Below are positions 36,611-45,805 of a stretch of DNA of 64,000 nucleotides, one piece after another. Every line of letters begins with the position of its first letter. Positions within the stretch are counted from its first letter, which is position 1. The position numbers and the translations under genes were made by a program. The notes beneath the pieces were generated by a model. That model did no database searches. It saw nothing but the letters and a program-made list of their open reading frames with translations, and was not told the origin of the DNA. Origin of the DNA: Bacillota bacterium (lineage in GTDB: Bacteria > Bacillota > Clostridia > Lachnospirales > Lachnospiraceae); contig JAEVYY010000019.1 in assembly GCA_023392535.1 (NCBI GenBank), forward strand, positions 124,001 to 188,000, written 5' to 3'.

Positions 36611-37474
36611 TCAATCCTCTCCTTTCTTATTAAAGATGCTCTGTAATCCTACTGCAATCACTACGATCACAAAGACCATAATAGAAAGTGCCGCAGCAAA
36701 TCCAACGCGATTATCTGCAAATGCACTTCGTTGAATCTGAATAACCGGTGTTGTTGTTCCATTAGAACCATGTAACATAATGAACGGAATCTCAAATACT
36801 TGGATGGAGCCCGATACACTAAGTAGAATGTTGATAAATAATACATTACGAATCGCTGGAATGGATATGTACTTGATTTCCTGCCATTTTGTTGCTCCGT
36901 CAACCGCAGCCGCTTCAAATAATTCAGAAGGAATGGTTTGAAGACCACCAAAAAACATAATAAAGTTCATACCGTAGTATCTCCAGATACTAATCGACGC
37001 AATTGCCGGATTCACAAGTTTTAAGTTCTGCAACCATTCTTGTTTGAGTGCACCCAGCCCAATCATATCTAATAATAAATTTAACGTACCTGAATTATTA
37101 AAGAAGATGATAAAAATAGTAGATACAATGACTCCATTTAATAAATATGGAATAATCAGCACTCCTTTAAAGAAATTCAGTCCACGGAATTTTCCATTTA
37201 CAAAAACTGCTAATATAAATGCAAATACCAATTGAGGTATTGCTACTAACATATACCAAAGACAATTTTTAAAGACCATACTATATTGTGGGTCTGTTAT
37301 AAGTCTTTTATAATTTTTTAATCCGATCCATTTTGGTGTGCCTGTTCCTTTATAATTAGTAAAACTTAAATACACGTTACTAAGAATAGGAATATAGGAA
37401 AATACTAATAAATGAATTACCGGTAATAATAAAAACGCAACAATAATAACTTTGCTACTTTTTGTTTTTCTCAT
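36611..37474 (-). CDS. Sugar ABC transporter permease (MalF type)
   Basis: This is a 287-residue permease with six transmembrane helices and an EAA loop (EAAAVDGATKWQEIKYISIP). The start is the ATG at 37474 behind AGGAGAGGAG; the longest frame begins at a TTG eight codons upstream inside that ribosome binding site. It is separated from the binding-protein gene by a strong hairpin, as usual where the binding protein must be made in excess. Confidence 0.93.
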   Translation of the reverse strand: MRKTKSSKVIIVAFLLLPVIHLLVFSYIPILSNVYLSFTNYKGTGTPKWIGLKNYKRLITDPQYSMVFKNCLWYMLVAIPQLVFAFILAVFVNGKFRGLNFFKGVLIIPYLLNGVIVSTIFIIFFNNSGTLNLLLDMIGLGALKQEWLQNLKLVNPAIASISIWRYYGMNFIMFFGGLQTIPSELFEAAAVDGATKWQEIKYISIPAIRNVLFINILLSVSGSIQVFEIPFIMLHGSNGTTTPVIQIQRSAFADNRVGFAAALSIMVFVIVVIAVGLQSIFNKKGED

Positions 37475-37517
37475 AACTGCTCCTCTCCTGCAATCCAATC
37501 ATATCATAGTTCAATAT

Positions 37518-37545
37518 AAGTGCCTCCCCAGAAGAGAGGCACTTT
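37518..37545 (-). other. Hairpin between binding-protein and permease genes
   Basis: AAGTGCCTC and GAGGCACTT form a perfect nine-base stem with a nine-base loop. No long T-run follows on the minus strand. It probably protects the binding-protein mRNA or causes partial termination, so that less permease is made. Confidence 0.75.
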
Positions 37546-37575
37546 TGTTTGCAGTTCCATATCGCTAATTCAAAT

Positions 37576-39015
37576 TTAGTCTACCCATTCCAGTCCAAGT
37601 TCGTCTTTGTATTCCGCATATGCTTTATTCTGTGTTTCCACCTGTTTGTCATATGCTGTCCAGTCATCTGGTTTTGTTGCATCAAGTGCGTCAAATAACA
37701 ATCCCACATATTTGTAGTCTGCCCATAATCCTGCTTCCGTTAATACATCCTGGTTTGCAAGTGTATTGTCATCTGTAGGTGGTTGCATCAATGCCGTGCA
37801 TTCTCCTGATGCCACCATATCATCTGCAATTTTATATAATTCTGGAACGATTGGATCTACTCCTTTTTTATTTGCAATGAATCCACTGTCTGCGATAAAT
37901 TGTGCATCACTTGCCACATATTCAATAAAGGCTCTTGCTGCTTCTTTGTTCTTTGAGAATTTACAGATTGCCCAGTTATCTGCCGGAGCTGTTAAGATAT
38001 ATCTTCCTGCGCCAAAATCAGGAGCTGGTGCAAATTTTATAATAGAAGGATCCTTTCCTTCTGGAACACGGCCCTGAATCTGTGGTACGACCCATGAACC
38101 AAATAACATCATAGCTGCTTTTCCGTAAGCCACGCTGTCCATCGCTGCTCCAAAATCAGTATATACTTCTTGCTCAAAGAATTTATCTGCTTTCCACTGT
38201 GTATACATTTTGATTGTTTTTCCAAATGGTTGTTCTGGACTGAAAGGATTTTCAATTTTAAGTGTTTCTGCAAACACATTTGCATCACCAGCTACATATG
38301 TCGCAAAATCCTGAACAGTAGCCATTGGCCAATTCTCAACCCTGTGCATCGATATCGGAGTAACGCCCATTTCTCTGATTTTCTTACACATGGTATTAAA
38401 CTCATCCAATGTAGCCGGAACTTCATCATATCCTGCTGCTTTTAATACTTCTTCATTGTATACTACCGCCTGATTGTATGCTCTAGCCGGCATAATACTA
38501 TATACATATTCTCCATCATTTGGCATTGCTTTTGTATAGTCACCATACTGTTTCACACCTTCCTCAACCGTAAAATACGGTTCTGAATACTGTGCCCACT
38601 CAGCAATGCTCCAGTTAGGTGCTGTGAATACATCCACACTATCATCCTCAACCTGGAATAATGGTCTTAACTCATCTTCATTCGTAATTACATTTAAGTT
38701 AACTTTGATGCCTGTTTCCTTTGTAAATTTTTCAGCTAATTGTGTTAAATAAGCAGATGACTCATCACGATATGTATTACCGTCTTTGTCTTTTTTCTCT
38801 TCTCCCAGTACACGGTTACCACCATGTGTATATACGCTGATTTCAGTTCCTGCAAGTGAAGCGATATCAACCTCTCCCGATTCAGTTCCTTCTTCACTAG
38901 CAGCTGCTGTCTCACTAGTGCTTTCCTGACCTGTCTCTTTGCTTGCTCCGCATCCAACTAATGAAAACGTAAGCACGGTGGCAAGGCTGATTGCTAATAG
39001 CTTTTTGAGTTTCAT
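37576..39015 (-). CDS. Mannooligosaccharide-type ABC transporter solute-binding lipoprotein
   Basis: This is a 479-residue extracellular solute-binding protein (family 1). The signal peptide ends in the lipobox LVGC (Cys22), followed by an acidic Ser/Glu linker to about residue 50 and a two-lobed binding domain. It is the first gene of the mannan operon, followed by two permeases, the DUF624 gene and the processing enzymes. The ligand is inferred from the enzymes: beta-mannan or galactoglucomannan oligosaccharides. AGGGAGG precedes the ATG. Confidence 0.92.
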   Translation of the reverse strand: MKLKKLLAISLATVLTFSLVGCGASKETGQESTSETAAASEEGTESGEVDIASLAGTEISVYTHGGNRVLGEEKKDKDGNTYRDESSAYLTQLAEKFTKETGIKVNLNVITNEDELRPLFQVEDDSVDVFTAPNWSIAEWAQYSEPYFTVEEGVKQYGDYTKAMPNDGEYVYSIMPARAYNQAVVYNEEVLKAAGYDEVPATLDEFNTMCKKIREMGVTPISMHRVENWPMATVQDFATYVAGDANVFAETLKIENPFSPEQPFGKTIKMYTQWKADKFFEQEVYTDFGAAMDSVAYGKAAMMLFGSWVVPQIQGRVPEGKDPSIIKFAPAPDFGAGRYILTAPADNWAICKFSKNKEAARAFIEYVASDAQFIADSGFIANKKGVDPIVPELYKIADDMVASGECTALMQPPTDDNTLANQDVLTEAGLWADYKYVGLLFDALDATKPDDWTAYDKQVETQNKAYAEYKDELGLEWVD

Positions 39016-39374
39016 TTTATAAATCCTCCCTATTATTTTCTAAGCTACTTTCTTAAGTAACTTAAAATTAATTTTAACTTAATTAATTTTTTAATCATCA
39101 CTTATTCTTGCGTTTTATATTGTTTTATTGATTATATTAGTTATTTCTTACAAATACACAAATATATAATATATTTATTGTACATTTTTATGAAATATTT
39201 TTACATTATTCGATATTTATTACCTTAAAACAACTTTATTTTTAATTAATTATAAACATGCAAGCTTATTCTTTTATCTAATATTCTATTCTTATAAGAA
39301 ATATACTTATCTTGTTGTAAAAAAACTTTTCTTCCTTTATGATAAAAATAGTTCTGGTAGAAGGAGGTATACGC
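39016..39374. other. Divergent AT-rich control region between the mannan operon and the AraC gene
   Basis: This 359-base gap has no gene and is very AT-rich. It must hold the divergent promoters of the binding-protein operon (minus) and the AraC gene (plus). A perfect TATAAT lies on the minus strand at 39131-39136, but I see no -35 box at good spacing, which would fit a promoter that needs an activator such as the AraC protein. A 13-bp palindrome at 39053-39065 is listed separately. Strong ribosome binding sites flank both ends (AGGGAGG and AAGGAGG). Confidence 0.5.
39053..39065. promoter_or_regulatory. Palindromic operator candidate upstream of the mannan operon
   Basis: TTAAGT-A-ACTTAA is a perfect 13-base palindrome about 40 bases before the binding-protein start codon. 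The TTAAGTA half resembles the repeat in front of the LacI gene at 41380-41400, so the same regulator may bind both. Confidence 0.4.
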
Positions 39375-40268
39375 ATGAACTTTCAAAATAATTTTCTAAA
39401 CGCATTACAATCCGATATAAATCTTACAAAAACAATACAAATCCATGATTATCTTCCCAATTCCCACGAAGTACCAGATGAGATTGCAAATAACCTTTTC
39501 TATGTACATGCCTATGCAAATATAGTTGCAACATATCCTTATTACTTCGAGTTATCTCACTTTGACTCTTATTGTCTAATTTATACACAAAGCGGAGCAG
39601 GAACCCTACTATATGATACACGGTCCTATACATTGCTCCCACACACTCTTTGCTTTATAGACTGTAGGGAAAAACATCGAATCGAAATCAAACAATCCCC
39701 TTGGGATTATGATGTATTTTATATTAAAGGGGAGATTTTACCTTATCTTTATCGTACTTTTATTGATCATTATGAAAATACACATTTTATTTCTCCTGCA
39801 TCCAATTTAGAAAGTATGATACATCATCTATATACACAACTTAATAAGAAAGAGGAAAAGCATTTTTTACATGCAAAATTAATCATTGATATTTTATTGG
39901 AATTAATTCTGGAAAAAAATCAATTATTAGATGTGGAAGTTAATCTGCCGGAATATCTGGTCGATATCAAGAAACAATTTGATACCAACTATCATAATAC
40001 GTTTTCACTGAATGAACTGGAGCAGCAATATCATATTAGCAAATACCGAATCTGTCGTGAATTTACAGAACAATATGACATTTCACCCATTCAGTATCTG
40101 AATCGTAAAAGAATGGAAGCCGCAAAAGAAGCTCTTGTAAATACAGATAAACGAATCAATGAAATTAGTTGTATGGTCGGTTTTGAAAATACCAATCATT
40201 TTATACGATTATTTAAACAGCTAACCGGAGTTACCCCCCTCGTCTACCGCAAGAAACCGCCCGTATAA
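39375..40268 (+). CDS. AraC family transcriptional regulator of the mannan locus
   Basis: The product has 298 residues. An N-terminal cupin-like sugar-sensing domain (about 30-150, with SGAGTLLYDTRSYTLLPHTL) precedes a double helix-turn-helix AraC domain in the last 100 residues (NELEQQYHISKYRICREF and INEISCMVGFENTNHFIRLF). I start at the ATG at 39375 after AAGGAGG. It is divergent from the transporter operon and is the natural candidate activator. It ends in a terminator that reaches into the end of the convergent LacI gene. Confidence 0.92.
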   Translation: MNFQNNFLNALQSDINLTKTIQIHDYLPNSHEVPDEIANNLFYVHAYANIVATYPYYFELSHFDSYCLIYTQSGAGTLLYDTRSYTLLPHTLCFIDCREKHRIEIKQSPWDYDVFYIKGEILPYLYRTFIDHYENTHFISPASNLESMIHHLYTQLNKKEEKHFLHAKLIIDILLELILEKNQLLDVEVNLPEYLVDIKKQFDTNYHNTFSLNELEQQYHISKYRICREFTEQYDISPIQYLNRKRMEAAKEALVNTDKRINEISCMVGFENTNHFIRLFKQLTGVTPLVYRKKPPV

Positions 40269-40324
40269 AATCTTTTAATCCGCCAATTTGCATATTTATA
40301 TTGAAAAAACTTTCTATCACAGAA

Positions 40325-40362
40325 AAAGAAACCAGATTTGAATATCAAATCCGGTTTCTTTT
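40325..40362 (+). terminator. Terminator of the AraC gene, overlapping the end of the convergent LacI gene
   Basis: AAGAAACCAGATTTG and CAAATCCGGTTTCTT pair over 15 bases with one mismatch and a five-base loop, followed by TTCC. The right arm lies in the last codons of the LacI gene (stop at 40345), and the hairpin may work in both directions. Confidence 0.8.
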
Positions 40363-41367
40363 CCTAACACTTTCTTTATATACAATATTGCCTTCTACAA
40401 TTCGGACACCTGTTTTATAAGCTTCACCTGCTATTTTTTTGAGCAAAACATGAATGCTTTTACGAGCCATTTCTTTTACATCAACATCATAGGTCGTAAT
40501 TCCAATGTCGCATAACCCAGGATAAAGATAATTATCAAAACCAACTACAGAAACATCTTGCGGAATGCGATACCCTTTTTTACGCAATACTTTAATCAGA
40601 GTACTGGCAGTCAAGTCGCTATTGCATACGAATGCGGTAGGCATTCTCTCAGGAATTATAATATTTTCTTCTGACACATCACCATTTACCCAATCTCTGT
40701 CATTAATGATTCTATCATTTTCTATTTTTTTCCCATGTTCCATCAAAGATTTGCAATAACCGAAATATCGATCTGTAATACTGCTGGTATATAGAATTGT
40801 TCCTACGTAAGCAATATCTTCATGACCCATATCAAACAAATAATTTGTCAGCATATACGTGCCATAGTATCCATCCGAAATAACTGCATCGCAATTACTT
40901 AGTTCATCAAAAAAATCCAAACACACAAGTGGAAGACTATCTTCTCTTAATAATTGCACATAAGAATTACTCGGGCGTCCAATTAGTATGACACCGTCCA
41001 CTTTTTTCTCTTTTATCAGTTTCGGAAGTACCAAATTTGCTTCATCCTCCGCATTTATTGCTTCCAGCATGGTAAAGCATTCTTTTTGAACTGCTTGCGT
41101 GGTTACTTCCTGATACATCTGCCAATAAAAAGAATCATATTTACCAAAATATTTTTCTGGTACAATAATGCCAATGTTATAACTTTGATTTTTACTGTTA
41201 GTTTTTATCTGCGACGGTTGTTTATAGCCTAATTCATCTGCAAGTTTTTTTATTTTTTCACGCATTTCTTCACTTACACCTTTTTGTTCAGACAATGCCT
41301 TAGATACCGTTACTGTACTGACTCCTAACGCCAATGCGATGTCAGCCATTTTTACTTTCTTTGCCAT
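40345..41367 (-). CDS. LacI family transcriptional regulator
   Basis: This is a 340-residue repressor with an N-terminal helix-turn-helix (MADIALALGVSTVTVSKAL) and a periplasmic-binding-protein-like effector domain (VVGFDNYLYPGLCDIGITTY). It is placed after the two GH36 genes but has its own consensus promoter and an operator-like repeat between promoter and gene, which suggests autoregulation. The effector is probably a sugar from galactomannan breakdown; this is inferred from position only. Confidence 0.92.
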   Translation of the reverse strand: MAKKVKMADIALALGVSTVTVSKALSEQKGVSEEMREKIKKLADELGYKQPSQIKTNSKNQSYNIGIIVPEKYFGKYDSFYWQMYQEVTTQAVQKECFTMLEAINAEDEANLVLPKLIKEKKVDGVILIGRPSNSYVQLLREDSLPLVCLDFFDELSNCDAVISDGYYGTYMLTNYLFDMGHEDIAYVGTILYTSSITDRYFGYCKSLMEHGKKIENDRIINDRDWVNGDVSEENIIIPERMPTAFVCNSDLTASTLIKVLRKKGYRIPQDVSVVGFDNYLYPGLCDIGITTYDVDVKEMARKSIHVLLKKIAGEAYKTGVRIVEGNIVYKESVRKRNRI

Positions 41368-41380
41368 TTTCTTCCTCGTT

Positions 41381-41400
41381 TAAGTACTTTTAAGTACTTT
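41381..41400. promoter_or_regulatory. Tandem TAAGTACTTT repeats, candidate LacI operator
   Basis: The ten-base unit TAAGTACTTT occurs twice in direct succession, and each copy contains the palindrome AAGTACTT. It lies between the LacI promoter and its start codon, the usual site for autorepression. Confidence 0.6.
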
Positions 41401-41422
41401 TTACTTTATTTTAACTATTTGT

Positions 41423-41451
41423 ATTGTAAAGAATGCTATTTCCTTTGTCAA
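41423..41451 (-). promoter_or_regulatory. Sigma-A promoter of the LacI gene at 41367
   Basis: TTGACA (41446-41451) and TACAAT (41423-41428) are separated by 17 bases on the minus strand, immediately after the GH36 stop codon. Confidence 0.85.
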
Positions 41452-41457
41452 CATTAA

Positions 41458-43578
41458 TTAATATACTATTTCAAATAATCTGGACATGGTTTCCTTCTCA
41501 AAACGTACGTAAAGCATACCCTTTTCACTATCATAAGAATACTGGCACAATTCCTTTTCTGGATATACTTGTGCAACTGAGATAATCCGGGCGGTTTTCA
41601 GAAATGGAGCAATTGGTAGCACCTGTTCCCTCTTCTCACCACCTCTTCTCCAGACCGCTAAATATGCCTTGTGTTCCGTTTTCAGACCCATACATAACCA
41701 CTTATCAAGATTATCAGCAAGACCGATCGGCCAAAATGGAAGCGCTTTCTTAATATCTTGTCTTATTTTTTTATAATAGCGGATCCCCTCATCCACAAGT
41801 GCGATACGTTCTGTGGTTAGTTCTGCAAGATGACCACTTTGGTGAATACGCAAAAGCATGGAATTTACCATATTAAATATAACTTCTTCCTTATCGCCCT
41901 CTCGCATAGGATAAGACCAAACGGCAGCCTGTTCCGGTGTTACACCCGTGGCCGCGTTGGCGGCAATTGTTGCATAGTTTTGATAGTCTTCCTGATCACT
42001 CGTAGATTGAATACTATAGCGGCTCAGCATCGCATAATCCATACGCAATCCCCCACTGGAACAATTTTCGATCACAAGCTCGGGATACTTTTCAAAAATA
42101 AAGTCCAACCATGTAAGATAGGCTCTTTCATGCTCTAGCATACCTTCCCCAACACTATCTGCATTGATTTCCGTCCCAATACCTGGCTCGATATTATAAT
42201 CCATTTTAATATAACCAATCCCATATTCTTTGACCACGCGATCTACTACTTCTGTCACATGTGCAATTACAGCCGGATTACGAAAATCCAATTGGTAACG
42301 GCTCCGGTCAAAGACACGTTTGCCATGTCTTATGAAGAACCAGTCATCCGGAACACTTTTTGCTTTATTACAATGAATGCCCATTACTTCCAATTCCAGC
42401 CAAACACCTGGAATCATACCTTTACTTCGAATATAATCCGTAACTTCTTTCAGTCCATTTGGAAATCTCTCTTTACTCTCCTGCCATTCTCCAACATTAT
42501 CCCACCATTCACCCGTTGCATACCATCCCGCATCAATGACATAATATTCGCAACCGGATTTTGCTGCTGCATCTACAAGAGGTAATTCTTTTTCCGTCGT
42601 TGGGTCTCCAAACAAACAGTTCATATAATCATTAAATATGACTGGAAGATTTTCGTTATCAGAATTCTTTCTTCTGATTATACGCCGATATTTTGTAAGT
42701 TCTCCCATGTCCGTTGAAAAATCATTCCTTCCGGCCCCAACTGCGACCGGAACAGATGTAAAACTTTCTCCTGGTTTCAAATCAACGGACCAATGCGATT
42801 GTATCTCCGTCGGACCGCTGATACAGGTATAAAAGTGACCATGCATATCACCAATTTCATAATGCCAGGAACCATTATGCTCTATCTGCCAAAAGAGACT
42901 TGTTCCAGCCTCTCTATTTTCTACATATCCCATAGGCAAATATTCCTTAGTGGACCAATTTCCGGTATTAGTTACCTCGATTGTCTTGGAAGTCCGTTGA
43001 AAAATAGTAGGCTGGGTCTGTGCCATACCCATTTCAGCAAAGCTTTGTGTTCTCCAGCTCAACTCTTTCTGCCAGCCATTGTTGGCATAACTTAAAAACA
43101 TTTTATCATCCGATGAAGAGGCTCCTTCTTTTTCCAATCCAAAATAACAGAAGGAGGAAAGATACTCTAATGTCTGTACCTGTGTACCTATATTGGTCAC
43201 CACATTATGGCATCGTACGATTGATGTACCCGTGTAGAACTGCATGTAAGTCACCACTCTGGCACCTGTCACCTCGGTATCTTCCTGCGTAATGGTCAAC
43301 AATCGACCAAATTCTGTTATTTCATCTTGCATACTCACATATTTTAGTAAATATCCAGGAGAAGTCACGATATATTTATTTCCATGTCTTTCATATGGTC
43401 TGTTATAGCCAGAAAAATTAACTTGAACCAATTGAAACGACTCTTTTATTAATTGTGGTTCTACAAAATCATTTTCATCCAGTTCCACTGATGAGAAATG
43501 TAACAATTTTAATTCCTTATTATCAGTAATTCCAAATTCTATATGTATTCCATTCTCTAGAATTCTTATTTTATCCAT
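41458..43578 (-). CDS. GH36 alpha-galactosidase, divergent paralogue
   Basis: The product has 706 residues. The GH36 architecture is visible: an N-terminal beta-sandwich, a catalytic barrel with nucleophile Asp in YIKMDYN and acid/base Asp in STSDQEDY, and a C-terminal beta domain. The substrate-binding motif ENCSSGGLRMD is conserved. It differs clearly from its neighbour (LELEVMG instead of FEPEMVS), so substrate preference may differ. I start at the ATG at 43578 after AGGAGAGGG. No signal peptide is present, so it acts in the cytoplasm. Confidence 0.88.
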   Translation of the reverse strand: MDKIRILENGIHIEFGITDNKELKLLHFSSVELDENDFVEPQLIKESFQLVQVNFSGYNRPYERHGNKYIVTSPGYLLKYVSMQDEITEFGRLLTITQEDTEVTGARVVTYMQFYTGTSIVRCHNVVTNIGTQVQTLEYLSSFCYFGLEKEGASSSDDKMFLSYANNGWQKELSWRTQSFAEMGMAQTQPTIFQRTSKTIEVTNTGNWSTKEYLPMGYVENREAGTSLFWQIEHNGSWHYEIGDMHGHFYTCISGPTEIQSHWSVDLKPGESFTSVPVAVGAGRNDFSTDMGELTKYRRIIRRKNSDNENLPVIFNDYMNCLFGDPTTEKELPLVDAAAKSGCEYYVIDAGWYATGEWWDNVGEWQESKERFPNGLKEVTDYIRSKGMIPGVWLELEVMGIHCNKAKSVPDDWFFIRHGKRVFDRSRYQLDFRNPAVIAHVTEVVDRVVKEYGIGYIKMDYNIEPGIGTEINADSVGEGMLEHERAYLTWLDFIFEKYPELVIENCSSGGLRMDYAMLSRYSIQSTSDQEDYQNYATIAANAATGVTPEQAAVWSYPMREGDKEEVIFNMVNSMLLRIHQSGHLAELTTERIALVDEGIRYYKKIRQDIKKALPFWPIGLADNLDKWLCMGLKTEHKAYLAVWRRGGEKREQVLPIAPFLKTARIISVAQVYPEKELCQYSYDSEKGMLYVRFEKETMSRLFEIVY

Positions 43579-43600
43579 GATACCCTCTCCTGCTCTTGCC

Positions 43601-45790
43601 CTAAATTTGAACAATATGTATTAGTTTTCCTTTGAAATCTCCCCATAAATTTTCAATTTGTATTCCTGCATTCATTAAGGTGCTTCCATAATATATCTTT
43701 CCTGATTCCCCTACAATATATTGTTTTTCTGCATTCAGCCCTTTTATTCTCAAATTCCTGCTTCTGCTGTTGGCACGGTTCATTACCTGTACGAAAGTAA
43801 CCAATGCTTCTCGCTTATCCTTTGAAACCACTTCCCAGCAATCATACATGCGGTTCTTAGAATAGGATGCCAGACGATAATAGTCACCCCTTCGTATGAG
43901 ATCATTATGTCTATGGTACATAGCGATCTGTTCCGGAATCCTATCCGCATCCGCTTTTGGGATTTTAGTCACATCGAGTTCATAACCAAATGTTCCGGCC
44001 AATGCCACATAACCTCTTGTTTCAAAGGGTGTCACACGACCGACCGTGTGATTAGGACAATCACTTACATGTGCGCCTATCGAAGACAATGGATAAATCA
44101 TTGCGGTGCCTTCCTGTATCTCTAATCTTTCAATTGCATCCGTATCATCCGAACACCAGATCTGTGGGCTATAAAACAACATGCCTGCATCAAATCTGGC
44201 ACCTCCGCCGGAACAATTTTCCAATAGCAACTGTGGAAATTCTTTTATTAACCGTTCCTGCATCTGATATACTCCAAGTACATATCTGTGATATAATTCT
44301 CCTTGCCGGTCAGCCGGGAGAACTGCACTTCCGATATCACTCAGTGGTCGGTTCATATCCCATTTCACATATTCAATATTAGCGCTTCGCAAAACTTTCG
44401 CCACACTCTCATAGATATAGTCAAGCACCTCCGGTCTGGAAAAGTCAAGTACATATTGATTTCTGGCGAGTCCAGCAGTACGATTCGGTATGGCAATCGC
44501 CCAGTCCGGATGTGCCCTGTATAATTCCGAATCTGGTGAGACCATTTCTGGCTCAAACCAAATTCCAAATTTTAATCCAAGTTTATTTACCTCTTTAACA
44601 AGATGTTTTAGACCTCCGTGTATTTTATCTTCGTTTACCGTCCAATCTCCAAGTGCCATATTATCACTACTTCTGTTTCCAAACCAGCCATCATCCATGA
44701 CCAGCATTTCAATTCCTAATTTGGATGCTTTACTTGCAATATCCAATAATTTCTCGGTATCAAAATCAAAATAGGTCGCTTCCCAATTATTGATCAGGAT
44801 CGGTCTTTTTTTATCATTATACATGCCACGAATTAAATGATTACGGTATAGATCATGAAAATTTCTGCTCATACCTCCAATCCCTTCGGAAGAATAGACC
44901 ATTACGACTTCCGGTGTTTGAAAGGAACTTCCTGGCTCTAGTTTCCATTTAAAATGATAGGGATGTATTCCCATCACAATACGAATACTATCAAATTGAT
45001 TCATTGATACTTCAGCCATGTGGTTACCGGAATATACCAAGTTATAGCCAAACGCATCTCCTATGTCCTGAGTAGTATTTGAGGATACCAGCGCCAGAAA
45101 TGGATGATCCTGATGTCCGGATTCCCCACGTACAGAGCCTACTCCCTGTTTCCCAAACCCTATTTTTCTTCTTTGAATATGACGTTCTCTTGCCCAGGAA
45201 CCATGTAATGTAATGATATCAAAATCTTGATTATCCATATCCATACACATCGATAATACTTTTGTCAGATACAAGGGAAATGTACCTGTATTTCTAACAT
45301 GTACATTTCTCGTAATCGCATCCACATCTTCAAAAACTGTATAGCTCAAGATGATCTCTAAGTCCAGCACGGAATCCTTTAATACAAGTTCCAGAGTCAT
45401 ACAATCTGCATTGGTTCCAAATGTTGCAGGAAGACCCTCGAGAGTTTTCTTGCCTCTCATGATCTGATGCGAACAATAGGATAATTTTACTGCTGCATGT
45501 CCTGATTCCGCTTCCACCGCAATGCTGTCTTCTCTGAAATCACCAATGCCATGGGTAGAGTATTCCATCGGAAACGCATCATAAAAAGATAGGCGGTCTC
45601 GCTCATTCTGACTTGGTACAAATGGCGGTTCTCCAATTCTCATTAAATAGTGTAGATCATAATCATCTATTCTTTTGCCATAATAAACATGTCCTACAAA
45701 ATTCTCCTCATCTACGATTCCAATCACATAACTGGTGCCCTGTGTATCTAGTTTAAAAATGCGCTCTTTTTCATGATAAGTGATTCCCAT
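43601..45790 (-). CDS. GH36 alpha-galactosidase (AgaA/RafA type)
   Basis: This is a 729-residue alpha-galactosidase that removes alpha-1,6-galactose from imported galactomannan or raffinose-type sugars. The barrel carries WFGNR, GIWFEPEMVSPDSEL, the nucleophile Asp in VKWDMNR, ENCSGGGARFD and the acid/base Asp in WCSDDTDA, all as in bacterial GH36 tetramers. The ATG at 45790 lies behind GAGGAGA; a start five codons earlier falls in that site. It is cytoplasmic, with no signal peptide. It follows the beta-mannosidase gene directly. Confidence 0.95.
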   Translation of the reverse strand: MGITYHEKERIFKLDTQGTSYVIGIVDEENFVGHVYYGKRIDDYDLHYLMRIGEPPFVPSQNERDRLSFYDAFPMEYSTHGIGDFREDSIAVEAESGHAAVKLSYCSHQIMRGKKTLEGLPATFGTNADCMTLELVLKDSVLDLEIILSYTVFEDVDAITRNVHVRNTGTFPLYLTKVLSMCMDMDNQDFDIITLHGSWARERHIQRRKIGFGKQGVGSVRGESGHQDHPFLALVSSNTTQDIGDAFGYNLVYSGNHMAEVSMNQFDSIRIVMGIHPYHFKWKLEPGSSFQTPEVVMVYSSEGIGGMSRNFHDLYRNHLIRGMYNDKKRPILINNWEATYFDFDTEKLLDIASKASKLGIEMLVMDDGWFGNRSSDNMALGDWTVNEDKIHGGLKHLVKEVNKLGLKFGIWFEPEMVSPDSELYRAHPDWAIAIPNRTAGLARNQYVLDFSRPEVLDYIYESVAKVLRSANIEYVKWDMNRPLSDIGSAVLPADRQGELYHRYVLGVYQMQERLIKEFPQLLLENCSGGGARFDAGMLFYSPQIWCSDDTDAIERLEIQEGTAMIYPLSSIGAHVSDCPNHTVGRVTPFETRGYVALAGTFGYELDVTKIPKADADRIPEQIAMYHRHNDLIRRGDYYRLASYSKNRMYDCWEVVSKDKREALVTFVQVMNRANSRSRNLRIKGLNAEKQYIVGESGKIYYGSTLMNAGIQIENLWGDFKGKLIHIVQI

Positions 45791-45805
45791 AACATTTCTC
45801 CTCAT

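Noticed and set aside
39016..39374. CcpA cre site in the mannan control region
   Set aside because: No sequence close to the cre consensus was found by eye; a weight-matrix scan would be needed to exclude a weak site.
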